In this document: positions 15,656 to 22,975 of the stretch, in pieces | Layout of the letters: each line of letters starts with the position of its first letter | Numbering within the stretch: the stretch's first letter is position 1 | Program-made: the position numbers and the translations under genes | Assembly (NCBI GenBank): GCA_942493215.1 | Contig: OW818670.1 | Span: 186,001 to 250,000, forward strand | DNA: 64,000 bases | Reading direction: 5' to 3' | Source: G942493215 sp942493215 | GTDB taxonomy: Bacteria; Bacillota_I; Bacilli_A; RF39; UBA660 | The notes under the pieces: generated by a model | Databases searched by the model: none | Seen by the model: the letters and a program-made list of their open reading frames with translations, nothing else | Told to the model about the DNA's origin: nothing

Positions 15656-16882
15656 CTATCCTTTCTTTGCTTCTGATAGAGTTCTAACTTTTAATGTCAT
15701 TCGCTTCTTTAAAAGATCTATAGCTTTATTAAAAACCTCCTCCATAGATATATCTGGCTCATCTAAACAAATCTTTACTAAATCATTAAAGATTGTTTTA
15801 AATTCCAAATTATGCATTAATAATTTCTGATTAAGTCCATTTTTTGTTGTATACATATCATAATAACAATCAGAATCAAAGCTAAAATAATCTACTCTTG
15901 ATAGATTAAAAACCTGTTCATATACTTTACATTGATCACCTGGCTTGTAGTAAACGCCTTTACAAAAGCCTATATGATTAGCTGGAATTATATACTTCAT
16001 AGACGAAAAAATGGTATTTATGTTTGATTTTGGATTAGCAATAGTTAAGTCTCTGGCTTCAAATTTCTCATCGGCTATAACTGATTTAGCATTAGCAATA
16101 AATTGTGCAACCATATCACAATCCATATTTTTAAATCTTTGTAATACTCTTATTTGTCTTAATTCTGCTTCTTGTTGTGGTGTCATATATAATCTTAATT
16201 TGTTTTTAATAATTAATGATATATTATGTAAGAAATCATTATTATCAAATAATTCTACCTCATTACCAGTTATTTTTTCACCTGTTTTTAATTCGTTAAT
16301 AACTAGTTTCATAGCAAAACCCATTGATATACTAGGTCTTTCTAATCTTACTTCAATTAAACGTTTAACTAGGTCTTCAAATCTTGCATCAAATTTTATT
16401 AATTGGGAATTAATTTTACCATCATTATATAAGTTATAACCAAAATCAAAAATAAATTGAAAACCATTAATACGTTCTAAATAGTCATCTATTTGAGAAA
16501 CATTTTCAAAATTTTTTCTATCTTTTTCATCTTGGTCAATTACAACATTTAGTTCACTTTTTCTATCAGCAGGAATAATAATTGTTTTTGTTAATGGCGT
16601 ATTTATTAAGCCCTGATTATCATCATTTTTTGCTATTCCATAAGGAGTATAAAAAGCTTTATATCTCTTACCTTTATCACTTTTTTCTTGCTCAAAAAAA
16701 TTTTTAGCTTCCACTATAAAATCGTTCATTAAATATGAATCAACAAATTGAAACTCACGTAAAATTATGGCTTTAGCTTTTCTTAATCCTTCGACCGATT
16801 TATCTTCTTGTGTAGGTATACCTAAAGTTCCTTTTATTTTTATCCCTAAATCAGATAAATTATACTTTTTTAAAATTTTCAT
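15656..16882 (-). CDS. Tandem paralogue family protein with two units, 408 aa
   Basis: The first gene of the cluster holds two copies of the domain. Unit A (about 30-205) has the ILREFQFVDSYLMNDFIVEA landmark and ends with SQLIKFDARFEDLVKRLIEV plus LERPSISMGFAMKLVI. Unit B (about 230-400) has RVLQRFKNMDCDMVAQFIAN and ends with FKTIFNDLVKICLDEPDISM. The shared pattern is F-x-x-[LIV]-[VF]-x-x-L-[VI], then [RC]-L-x-[RDES]-P-x-[IM]-[SP]-M, then a hydrophobic helix. A GAGGATATG start is used. No known domain is recognised. The fusion of two units argues the domain works as a pair or multimer. Confidence 0.65.
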   Translation of the reverse strand: MKILKKYNLSDLGIKIKGTLGIPTQEDKSVEGLRKAKAIILREFQFVDSYLMNDFIVEAKNFFEQEKSDKGKRYKAFYTPYGIAKNDDNQGLINTPLTKTIIIPADRKSELNVVIDQDEKDRKNFENVSQIDDYLERINGFQFIFDFGYNLYNDGKINSQLIKFDARFEDLVKRLIEVRLERPSISMGFAMKLVINELKTGEKITGNEVELFDNNDFLHNISLIIKNKLRLYMTPQQEAELRQIRVLQRFKNMDCDMVAQFIANAKSVIADEKFEARDLTIANPKSNINTIFSSMKYIIPANHIGFCKGVYYKPGDQCKVYEQVFNLSRVDYFSFDSDCYYDMYTTKNGLNQKLLMHNLEFKTIFNDLVKICLDEPDISMEEVFNKAIDLLKKRMTLKVRTLSEAKKG

Positions 16883-16949
16883 ATCCTCACATATCCCCCA
16901 TTCTTAATAGTATATGATATATCTAATTCTGATTATTGTCAATTAAAAA

Positions 16950-16970
16950 AAGATAAGCATATCTTATCTT
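16950..16970 (-). terminator. Terminator after ddl
   Basis: An 8-bp stem AAGATAAG/CTTATCTT with a 5-base loop followed on the minus strand by TTTTTTT; it overlaps the last ddl codons. Confidence 0.8.
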
Positions 16971-18160
16971 AATTTTCCCTTCATTCCTTTTGAACCTTTT
17001 ACTCCCTTTAAGCCATTATGACAGCTTAATATATTAGTATTAAATGAATTAATCTTTTTAGCATTGTTTTTATATTCTTTGATAGCTAAAGTAATTAAAT
17101 CATCTAATAGAGTATGATATTCTTTACCAGCTGCATCCCATAAGTAGAAAGATAAAGATCCTGGAATGGTATTTGGTTCATTAACATAGATATGATTGCT
17201 TTTTTTATCAACCAAGAAATCAATACGGCATACACCACTTAAGTTTAAAGTTGTGAATGTTTTCTTCGCTAAATCTTTTATTTCTTCAGTCATCTTTTCA
17301 TCTATTTTAGCAGGAATAATACGATTAGTTGAAGCCATACCTTTAGACTTACCACCTTTAGTATTACCCAAATATTTATCTCTATATGTTAAGAATTCAT
17401 CCGCACTTATTACTTGTTCTAAAGCACTAGTTTCCTGATATTCATAATTGCCTAATACACTACAATTGATTTCCATTAAGTTTTCAACTTTTTTCTCAAT
17501 GACAACCTTTGTATCATATTTTATAGCTTCCAAAACGGCTTCATCTATTTTATCTTCATCTTTAACAATGGTTATACCAATACTACTACCAAGTGTTGCT
17601 GGTTTTACTACAACTGGATAACCTAACTTTTTAATATCTTTTAGAATATGCTCATTATTAGTTAAATACTCTGTATCATAGAACCATACATATGGAACAT
17701 AAGGAATACCTGTTGCTTCCATTATCTGTTTCATAACCACTTTATCTTGTCCTAAAGCTGATCCTAAAACATTACTTCCAACATATGGAACACCAACCGT
17801 TTCTAAATAACCTTGTAATGATCCATCTTCTACATTATTACCATGAACAATTGGTAGAATAACATCAATATCACTAATTTCTTTTTTAGAAAATCCCGTT
17901 ATTCTTTGTAAAACATAACGGTCATCTTTTTTACATAATACCACACGATTGGCAAATCTTTTTAAATTTTCAAAATCACGATAAATATCTAAATCAGCTA
18001 ACATATGACCAGCATACCAAATTCGATCTTTACTAATATAAATAGGTATTACTTCATATTTTTCAGCATCCATACTTTTAATTGCTTGAATAGCCGATAT
18101 TATACTTACCTCATGTTCAACTGTTTCTCCACCAAATATTACACCAACTTTAATTGCCAT
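16964..18160 (-). CDS. ddl: D-alanine--D-alanine ligase
   Basis: ATP-grasp enzyme that joins two D-alanines for the peptidoglycan stem. The 398-residue protein has the N-terminal GVIFGGETVEHEVSIISA motif, the serine loop LGSSIGITIV near 205, VIEKKVENLMEINCSVLG, and the C-terminal metal/phosphate segment CRIDFLVDKKSNHIYVNEPNTIPGS split over residues 320-345. An unusual basic Gly/Lys tail (LKGVKGSKGMKGKLR) extends past the normal end of the family. AGGAGG precedes ATG. It is followed upstream in the operon by murF and a hydrolase, so the next two wall-precursor steps are co-expressed. Confidence 0.95.
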   Translation of the reverse strand: MAIKVGVIFGGETVEHEVSIISAIQAIKSMDAEKYEVIPIYISKDRIWYAGHMLADLDIYRDFENLKRFANRVVLCKKDDRYVLQRITGFSKKEISDIDVILPIVHGNNVEDGSLQGYLETVGVPYVGSNVLGSALGQDKVVMKQIMEATGIPYVPYVWFYDTEYLTNNEHILKDIKKLGYPVVVKPATLGSSIGITIVKDEDKIDEAVLEAIKYDTKVVIEKKVENLMEINCSVLGNYEYQETSALEQVISADEFLTYRDKYLGNTKGGKSKGMASTNRIIPAKIDEKMTEEIKDLAKKTFTTLNLSGVCRIDFLVDKKSNHIYVNEPNTIPGSLSFYLWDAAGKEYHTLLDDLITLAIKEYKNNAKKINSFNTNILSCHNGLKGVKGSKGMKGKLR

Positions 18161-18174
18161 AATTAATCATCCTC

Positions 18175-19767
18175 CTACTTCTCATTGAATATGTCTGGTA
18201 AATCATTTTCTAACAAGACATATGTTTCTTTATCCTGAAGTTTTTGAACCAAAGGAAAAGCTTCTTTGACATCATTTAAGATATGAATATGTTTTTCTTT
18301 ATAGTCCTTACTCATTAAACCTTCATAAATAGGCTTTGTTTGTTCGGCTCCTACTAAGACAACTTCATCACATACTTCTGAAATATATTGACCAAATTTA
18401 AAATTCATTTCAAATTGTTTTTCGCCCAAATCAATCATACCTGGTGTAACAATAATTTTCTTACCGGGCATCAAGCCTAATACTTCAACCGCCATTTTTG
18501 AACCAACGGGATTAGAATTATAAGCATCATCAATTATATTAATATTACCATATTTCTTTAATTCTAAGCGGTGTTCATAAGCATTTATTTTCTTAACACC
18601 TAATTGGATCTGCTCCATTGTTAAGCCAAGTTCTAGACCCATCGCTATACCATCTAGAATATTATAAACATTGTGATATCCTAATAACTTAGTGGTAATC
18701 GGATATTTCTTTTTATTGTCTTTTAAGACACAATCAAAAGTCATTCCTTCATAAGATAATTTAATGTTTTCAGCACGAACATCAACATCCTTATTATCAA
18801 TACCAATCCAAACTACTTTACATTTATTTTTTAATTTATAACTTAATTGTAATTCATCATCACCATTTAAAACGGCTGTACCATCCTTAGGAATACTCTC
18901 TACTAACTCAAATTTAGCTTTTTGAATATTTTCTTGACTACCAAATGTTTCTAAGTGGGCAACCCCAATTTTTGTTAAAATCGCATATTTAGGTTTAATA
19001 AATTTACATGATCTCGTTATTTCTCCAACCCGCATGGCTGATATTTCCGCTACAAAGATATCCGCAAATTTATCAATATAATTATTAATGGTATTAATTA
19101 AACCATAAGTTGTATTATAATTTTTAGGAGTTTGAAAAGAATTATACTTAATACTTAAAATATCATTAACGGCATTCTTCGTACTAGTCTTACCATAACT
19201 ACCCGTTACTCCTACTACTACTAAATTATTCATTTGTTTTAACTTTCTTGATGCTTGATGCCAATATTTATAGAAAACCGCTTTCTCAATTGGTTTATTA
19301 ACAACATTAGCAGCCATAACGACAAAATAATTAATATAAATTAATAATCCAAGAAATAAGTAATAATAAGTTAAATATGATTCATCAAAGAAAATATACA
19401 TACCTATAACTGGGATTAAATATAAAATTAAAGTTGTTACTAATAACCTTTTTATCCGAGGCGTAATAACAAGGGGTTTTTTGGTTTGTTCATTCTTATA
19501 TTTTTTGTAATGAAAACAAGACGCTACTAAATAATAAAGACTAAATAATACCATTAAGATAATAGGATCAATAAATAGTCCTACCATAAACATAATGAAA
19601 AACATATCTGGTTCAAAGAATACCTTATATGGATTCTTTATAATCCATCTTAAATATCTTTGATTTTCATTATAAAAATTTTGTTGTAAGATATGAAAAC
19701 CTTTTTTCGTTTTTAAACCAGCATAAATAAAGACAAGAATAAGGGAATAAAGAAAATACTCTTTCAT
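18175..19767 (-). CDS. murF: UDP-MurNAc-tripeptide--D-Ala-D-Ala ligase with N-terminal membrane domain
   Basis: Adds D-Ala-D-Ala to UDP-MurNAc-tripeptide. The Mur-ligase core starts near residue 180 with the ATP loop GVTGSYGKTSTKN, followed by TPKNYNTTYGLINTI and a C-terminal domain with IIDDAYNSNP near 395. The first about 165 residues are extra compared with soluble MurF. They carry several hydrophobic segments (about 55-85 and 110-155), so this is a membrane-tethered variant. ATG overlaps the stop of the hydrolase gene (TAATG), implying coupled translation. It makes the substrate pool for the class A PBP at 35348. Confidence 0.93.
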   Translation of the reverse strand: MKEYFLYSLILVFIYAGLKTKKGFHILQQNFYNENQRYLRWIIKNPYKVFFEPDMFFIMFMVGLFIDPIILMVLFSLYYLVASCFHYKKYKNEQTKKPLVITPRIKRLLVTTLILYLIPVIGMYIFFDESYLTYYYLFLGLLIYINYFVVMAANVVNKPIEKAVFYKYWHQASRKLKQMNNLVVVGVTGSYGKTSTKNAVNDILSIKYNSFQTPKNYNTTYGLINTINNYIDKFADIFVAEISAMRVGEITRSCKFIKPKYAILTKIGVAHLETFGSQENIQKAKFELVESIPKDGTAVLNGDDELQLSYKLKNKCKVVWIGIDNKDVDVRAENIKLSYEGMTFDCVLKDNKKKYPITTKLLGYHNVYNILDGIAMGLELGLTMEQIQLGVKKINAYEHRLELKKYGNINIIDDAYNSNPVGSKMAVEVLGLMPGKKIIVTPGMIDLGEKQFEMNFKFGQYISEVCDEVVLVGAEQTKPIYEGLMSKDYKEKHIHILNDVKEAFPLVQKLQDKETYVLLENDLPDIFNEK

Positions 19768-20507
19768 TAATTATCACTACCTTCTATAAAACTTTGTAAA
19801 ACTTTAACTGTTTGACCAAGACGTTCTAAATAAGCATAATGAGTACAATTTTCATATACTACTAATCCTGCATTATCAATTAACTGTTCTAATTTATATG
19901 CATCATCAATAGGTACCGCAGTATCTAATGTCCCCCAAATAATTAAAGTTGGGCACTTTATTTTAAATAGTTCATCAGTAATATCGAGATTAACATGATT
20001 AACCATAATTTCTCGCATCATCGGATTAGCGTTACGATAATCAGTTGACCCAAAATGTTTCTTTGCCCATTCTTCTAAAGGTTTAATATTAATTTTACTC
20101 TTTAAATTCTTTAATATGCGTATCTTTAAAGATTTATTATCTTTAGCTTTATATGGACTAGCCATTACTACTAATTTCTGAACTTTATATTTAGATGCAT
20201 ATAATAAACTTATTTTACCTCCAAAGGAATGACCTACTAATATCGGATTTTCTATTTTTAAGTAATTAATTAATTCATAAAGACAATCGACATAATCATA
20301 TAATGTCCAAGGATAATTAGGAGTAGAGCTTTCTCCATGGCCTGGTAAATCAATAATTGTTACATAACAATTATCACTTATACCATCCCCAACACCCTTC
20401 ATCATCTCGATGTTTTGTTGCCAACCATGAAGTAATATCACCATAGGTCCTTTTTTATTACCATATTGGATATAATTTACATCAACATTTTTTATATTTA
20501 TTTTCAT
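19767..20507 (-). CDS. Alpha/beta hydrolase
   Basis: A 246-residue alpha/beta-hydrolase from the ATG at 20507 (GGTGG 6 bases before it; the in-frame ATG at 20519 has no ribosome-binding site). The nucleophile elbow is VGHSFGGK with Ser94, the oxyanion strand is ILLHGWQQN near 25-33, the acid is in IIWGTLDTAVP, and the His is in ENCTHYAYLERLG. The catalytic triad looks complete. Related enzymes are esterases or C-C hydrolases; the substrate is not clear. Co-translation with murF and ddl suggests a linked wall or envelope role, which is an inference. Confidence 0.82.
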   Translation of the reverse strand: MKINIKNVDVNYIQYGNKKGPMVILLHGWQQNIEMMKGVGDGISDNCYVTIIDLPGHGESSTPNYPWTLYDYVDCLYELINYLKIENPILVGHSFGGKISLLYASKYKVQKLVVMASPYKAKDNKSLKIRILKNLKSKINIKPLEEWAKKHFGSTDYRNANPMMREIMVNHVNLDITDELFKIKCPTLIIWGTLDTAVPIDDAYKLEQLIDNAGLVVYENCTHYAYLERLGQTVKVLQSFIEGSDN

Positions 20508-20561
20508 TCTATCCACCATTAATATTATAACTTAATTAATATCAAATATCAAATAAAATTT

Positions 20562-20590
20562 AAAACAAGACCAAATATTAGTCTTGTTTT
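20562..20590 (-). terminator. Terminator after the SPFH gene
   Basis: A perfect 10-bp stem AAAACAAGAC/GTCTTGTTTT with a 9-base loop. A-rich and T-rich flanks allow use on the minus strand after 20578. Confidence 0.75.
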
Positions 20591-21477
20591 TCTTTATTTT
20601 CTGACATCATTTCTTTAATTGTTGTACCTAGAGTTGCAATATTTTGTAAATCTGATGGTACGATAATTTTGGTAGCTGTTCCATTTGCTAATACTTGTAA
20701 AGCTTCTAAACTCTTTAATGTAATAACGGTTTGATCAGCTTTAACATCTTTAATTAATCTAATACCTTCAGCTTCTGCTTGTTTTAATTTAAGAATAGCT
20801 TCTGCTTCACCTTCAGCTTCTCTAATTTGTGATTCTTTTTTAGCTTCTGCTCGAAGAATCGCACTTTCTTTTTCACCTTCAGCAATTAAAATACTAGATC
20901 TTTTTTCACCTTCAGCACGAAGGATAGACTCTCTTCTTTCACGTTCTGCCCGCATTTGTTTTTCCATAGCTTCTTGAATATCACGTGGAGGAAGAATGTT
21001 TTTAACCTCAACTCGGGTTACTTTTATACCCCACGGATCGGTTGCTTCATCAAGAATTGCTCGCATCTTAGAATTAATTATATCCCTTGATGTTAATGTT
21101 TCATCTAATTCTAAATCACCAATAATATTACGTAATGTTGTTGCTGTCAGAGACTCAATGGCATCAATTGGATTTTCAACCCCATAAGTATACAATTTAG
21201 CATCCGTTATTTGAAAATAAACAACTGTATCTATTTGCATAGTGACATTATCTTTTGTAATAACTGGTTGTGGTGCGAAATCTTTAACAATTTCCTTTAA
21301 TGTAACCTTATTAGCAATTCTATCTAGAAATGGTAATTTAACATGTAAACCATTATCCCAAGTAGCATAATAAGAACCTATTCGTTCAACAACATAAGTT
21401 TTTGCTTGCGGAACAATTTTGATATTAGGAATAACTAAAATTAAAACTAAAACTAAAATAATTAAAAATATATCCAT
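20578..21477 (-). CDS. SPFH-domain (stomatin/paraslipin-like) membrane protein
   Basis: A 299-residue stomatin-like protein with an N-terminal membrane hairpin (about 3-20), then the SPFH domain with PQAKTYVVERIGSYYATW near 23 and the central ITDAKLYTYGVENPIDAI. A charged coiled coil of repeated AEGE/KES units runs over about 175-235. SPFH proteins form ring assemblies in lipid microdomains and often pair with a membrane protease or an NfeD partner. The upstream, directly adjacent gene encodes an NfeD protein (no gap), which is the usual pairing. AAAGGAGTG precedes ATG. Confidence 0.9.
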   Translation of the reverse strand: MDIFLIILVLVLILVIPNIKIVPQAKTYVVERIGSYYATWDNGLHVKLPFLDRIANKVTLKEIVKDFAPQPVITKDNVTMQIDTVVYFQITDAKLYTYGVENPIDAIESLTATTLRNIIGDLELDETLTSRDIINSKMRAILDEATDPWGIKVTRVEVKNILPPRDIQEAMEKQMRAERERRESILRAEGEKRSSILIAEGEKESAILRAEAKKESQIREAEGEAEAILKLKQAEAEGIRLIKDVKADQTVITLKSLEALQVLANGTATKIIVPSDLQNIATLGTTIKEMMSENKEKQD

Positions 21478-21894
21478 TTATTTCACTCCTTTAACCTTTA
21501 ATTTAGTACTATTAATTTCTAAAACTATAACCTTACTATTTTTTACTATTTTGGTATCAGCGTAAGCTGTCCATATTTTACCATCAACTTTTACTTCGCC
21601 ATAACCACCTTTTTTAATATTGGAGATTACCATTCCTTGCATTCCAATAATGCGATCAAGATTAGTCTTTGTCTTTCGATTGTTTAAAAATTTAATCAAA
21701 GTTGAACGTGTGGTTGCTAATAAAATAACACCACCAACGACAAATACACCCATTTGAATTAAAGCATTATTTGTAAAAAAAGAAACAATCAAAGCTAAGA
21801 TACCACTTGCAACAAACCAAATAGTTGTTAAATTAATAGTTGCTAATTCAATAATAGCCAATAAAACAATTGTAAATAACCAATAATAAAACAT
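21478..21894 (-). CDS. NfeD-family membrane protein
   Basis: A 138-residue protein from the ATG at 21894 (AGGTGG before it; the upstream GTG is less likely). It has four hydrophobic segments over about 1-70 and a C-terminal OB-like domain (GMQGMVISNIKKGGYGEVKV near 86-105). NfeD proteins pair with SPFH proteins, and here the SPFH gene starts right after the stop. Together they probably organise a membrane microdomain or control a protease. Confidence 0.85.
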   Translation of the reverse strand: MFYYWLFTIVLLAIIELATINLTTIWFVASGILALIVSFFTNNALIQMGVFVVGGVILLATTRSTLIKFLNNRKTKTNLDRIIGMQGMVISNIKKGGYGEVKVDGKIWTAYADTKIVKNSKVIVLEINSTKLKVKGVK

Positions 21895-22003
21895 ACTCAC
21901 CACCTAATTATCATTATACTACAATATATGTTGGTTTTCTAGTAATAATTTGCGGAAAGTTTTTAAAATAAGAAGCATAAACTTGTACAAAGGAGAAATA
22001 TAT

Positions 22004-22957
22004 ATGCCAACCAATAATTTTGAAGCTTTTTATGAAAATATTAAAGATCGTATAGCCCCTATGTTATCTGATAATCCTTGTTTTAAAGATGAATTAAAGC
22101 GTATTTATTTATCATTTAATAATGATGATATTGAATGCCGTTTAGAAAATAATGGTCGTAAAATCATTTTTAATGATTGCCACACTGACTCTAATTATAT
22201 TAATAAAAGTACCAGGGTTTTAAAGATGGTTACCATAAGTAGTAGTATTGGTGAAATTATGGTTGACGAAATGAAGAATCATACAACTGTTAATGATAGT
22301 CTACCTAATGCTGAAAGTAATGAATCACAATTATTTGACATTTTCTTACAATATACTTATCGTTACTTTGATAAAGATGGTTTAGAAATAGAACATTGTG
22401 GTATGAGTACTAAATTAAAAGAAATATGTGATGTATCTTTCTTCTTAAATTACTCTATTATGTATCATATATTAATGAAATATCGTCCACTATTCATGTT
22501 TGGTAATACTCCTCAATGTCCAGAATCTGTAAATAAAGAAACGACATCTACTTACTGCTATAACCGTTCTAATAGTAATCTCGCTATGGTTGGTTGTACC
22601 GTTAATATTTGTCGTGAACAAATCGATGATGATACTAATGCTTTATATTATGATGATTCCTGTCACGAACAAAAATTAATGATTAATCCGCGCGATCTTA
22701 ATGGACCAGCAATTGGTTTTTATATTAAAGGACAATATCTTCTATCTGGGCGACCTCAATATTTAAACTTTAATCCCCAACATATTTTAAGTGGTGATGA
22801 AATTAATAGTGGCATTTATAATGCTCCCTACTTTTTAAAACAAGTTGAAGCTTTTCTTGGTGATAATAAAGGATCATCACCTTTATATGAAAGCTTAATG
22901 CGAAGAGGCAAACAACAATTAGTGGAGGAAGAAAAAAGATTAATAAAAAAAGACTGA
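22004..22957 (+). CDS. Hypothetical protein, 317 aa
   Basis: Not recognised. The ATG at 22004 is chosen because AAAGGAG lies 8 bases before it; the in-frame ATG at 21950 has no signal. The protein is rich in Asn, Asp and Tyr, with no signal peptide or membrane helix. Scattered Cys include CYNRSN-like and NICREQ segments near the middle, and the last part has LYESLMRRGKQQLVEEEKRL. It stands alone on the plus strand between two minus-strand blocks, with a shared bidirectional terminator at 22950. Possibly a lineage-specific sporulation or surface-related protein, but nothing in the sequence fixes this. Confidence 0.65.
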   Translation: MPTNNFEAFYENIKDRIAPMLSDNPCFKDELKRIYLSFNNDDIECRLENNGRKIIFNDCHTDSNYINKSTRVLKMVTISSSIGEIMVDEMKNHTTVNDSLPNAESNESQLFDIFLQYTYRYFDKDGLEIEHCGMSTKLKEICDVSFFLNYSIMYHILMKYRPLFMFGNTPQCPESVNKETTSTYCYNRSNSNLAMVGCTVNICREQIDDDTNALYYDDSCHEQKLMINPRDLNGPAIGFYIKGQYLLSGRPQYLNFNPQHILSGDEINSGIYNAPYFLKQVEAFLGDNKGSSPLYESLMRRGKQQLVEEEKRLIKKD

Positions 22958-22975
22958 AGATCAAACTTCAGTCTT
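22950..22975. terminator. Bidirectional terminator between the 22004 gene and polA
   Basis: A perfect 10-bp stem AAGACTGAAG/CTTCAGTCTT with a 6-base loop and A/T runs on both sides. It overlaps the plus-strand stop codon and touches the polA stop. Confidence 0.85.

Noticed and set aside
16964..18160. Van-type D-Ala-D-Lac ligase
   Set aside because: No vanH/vanX neighbours, and it lies next to murF. A housekeeping D-Ala-D-Ala ligase is the simpler reading.
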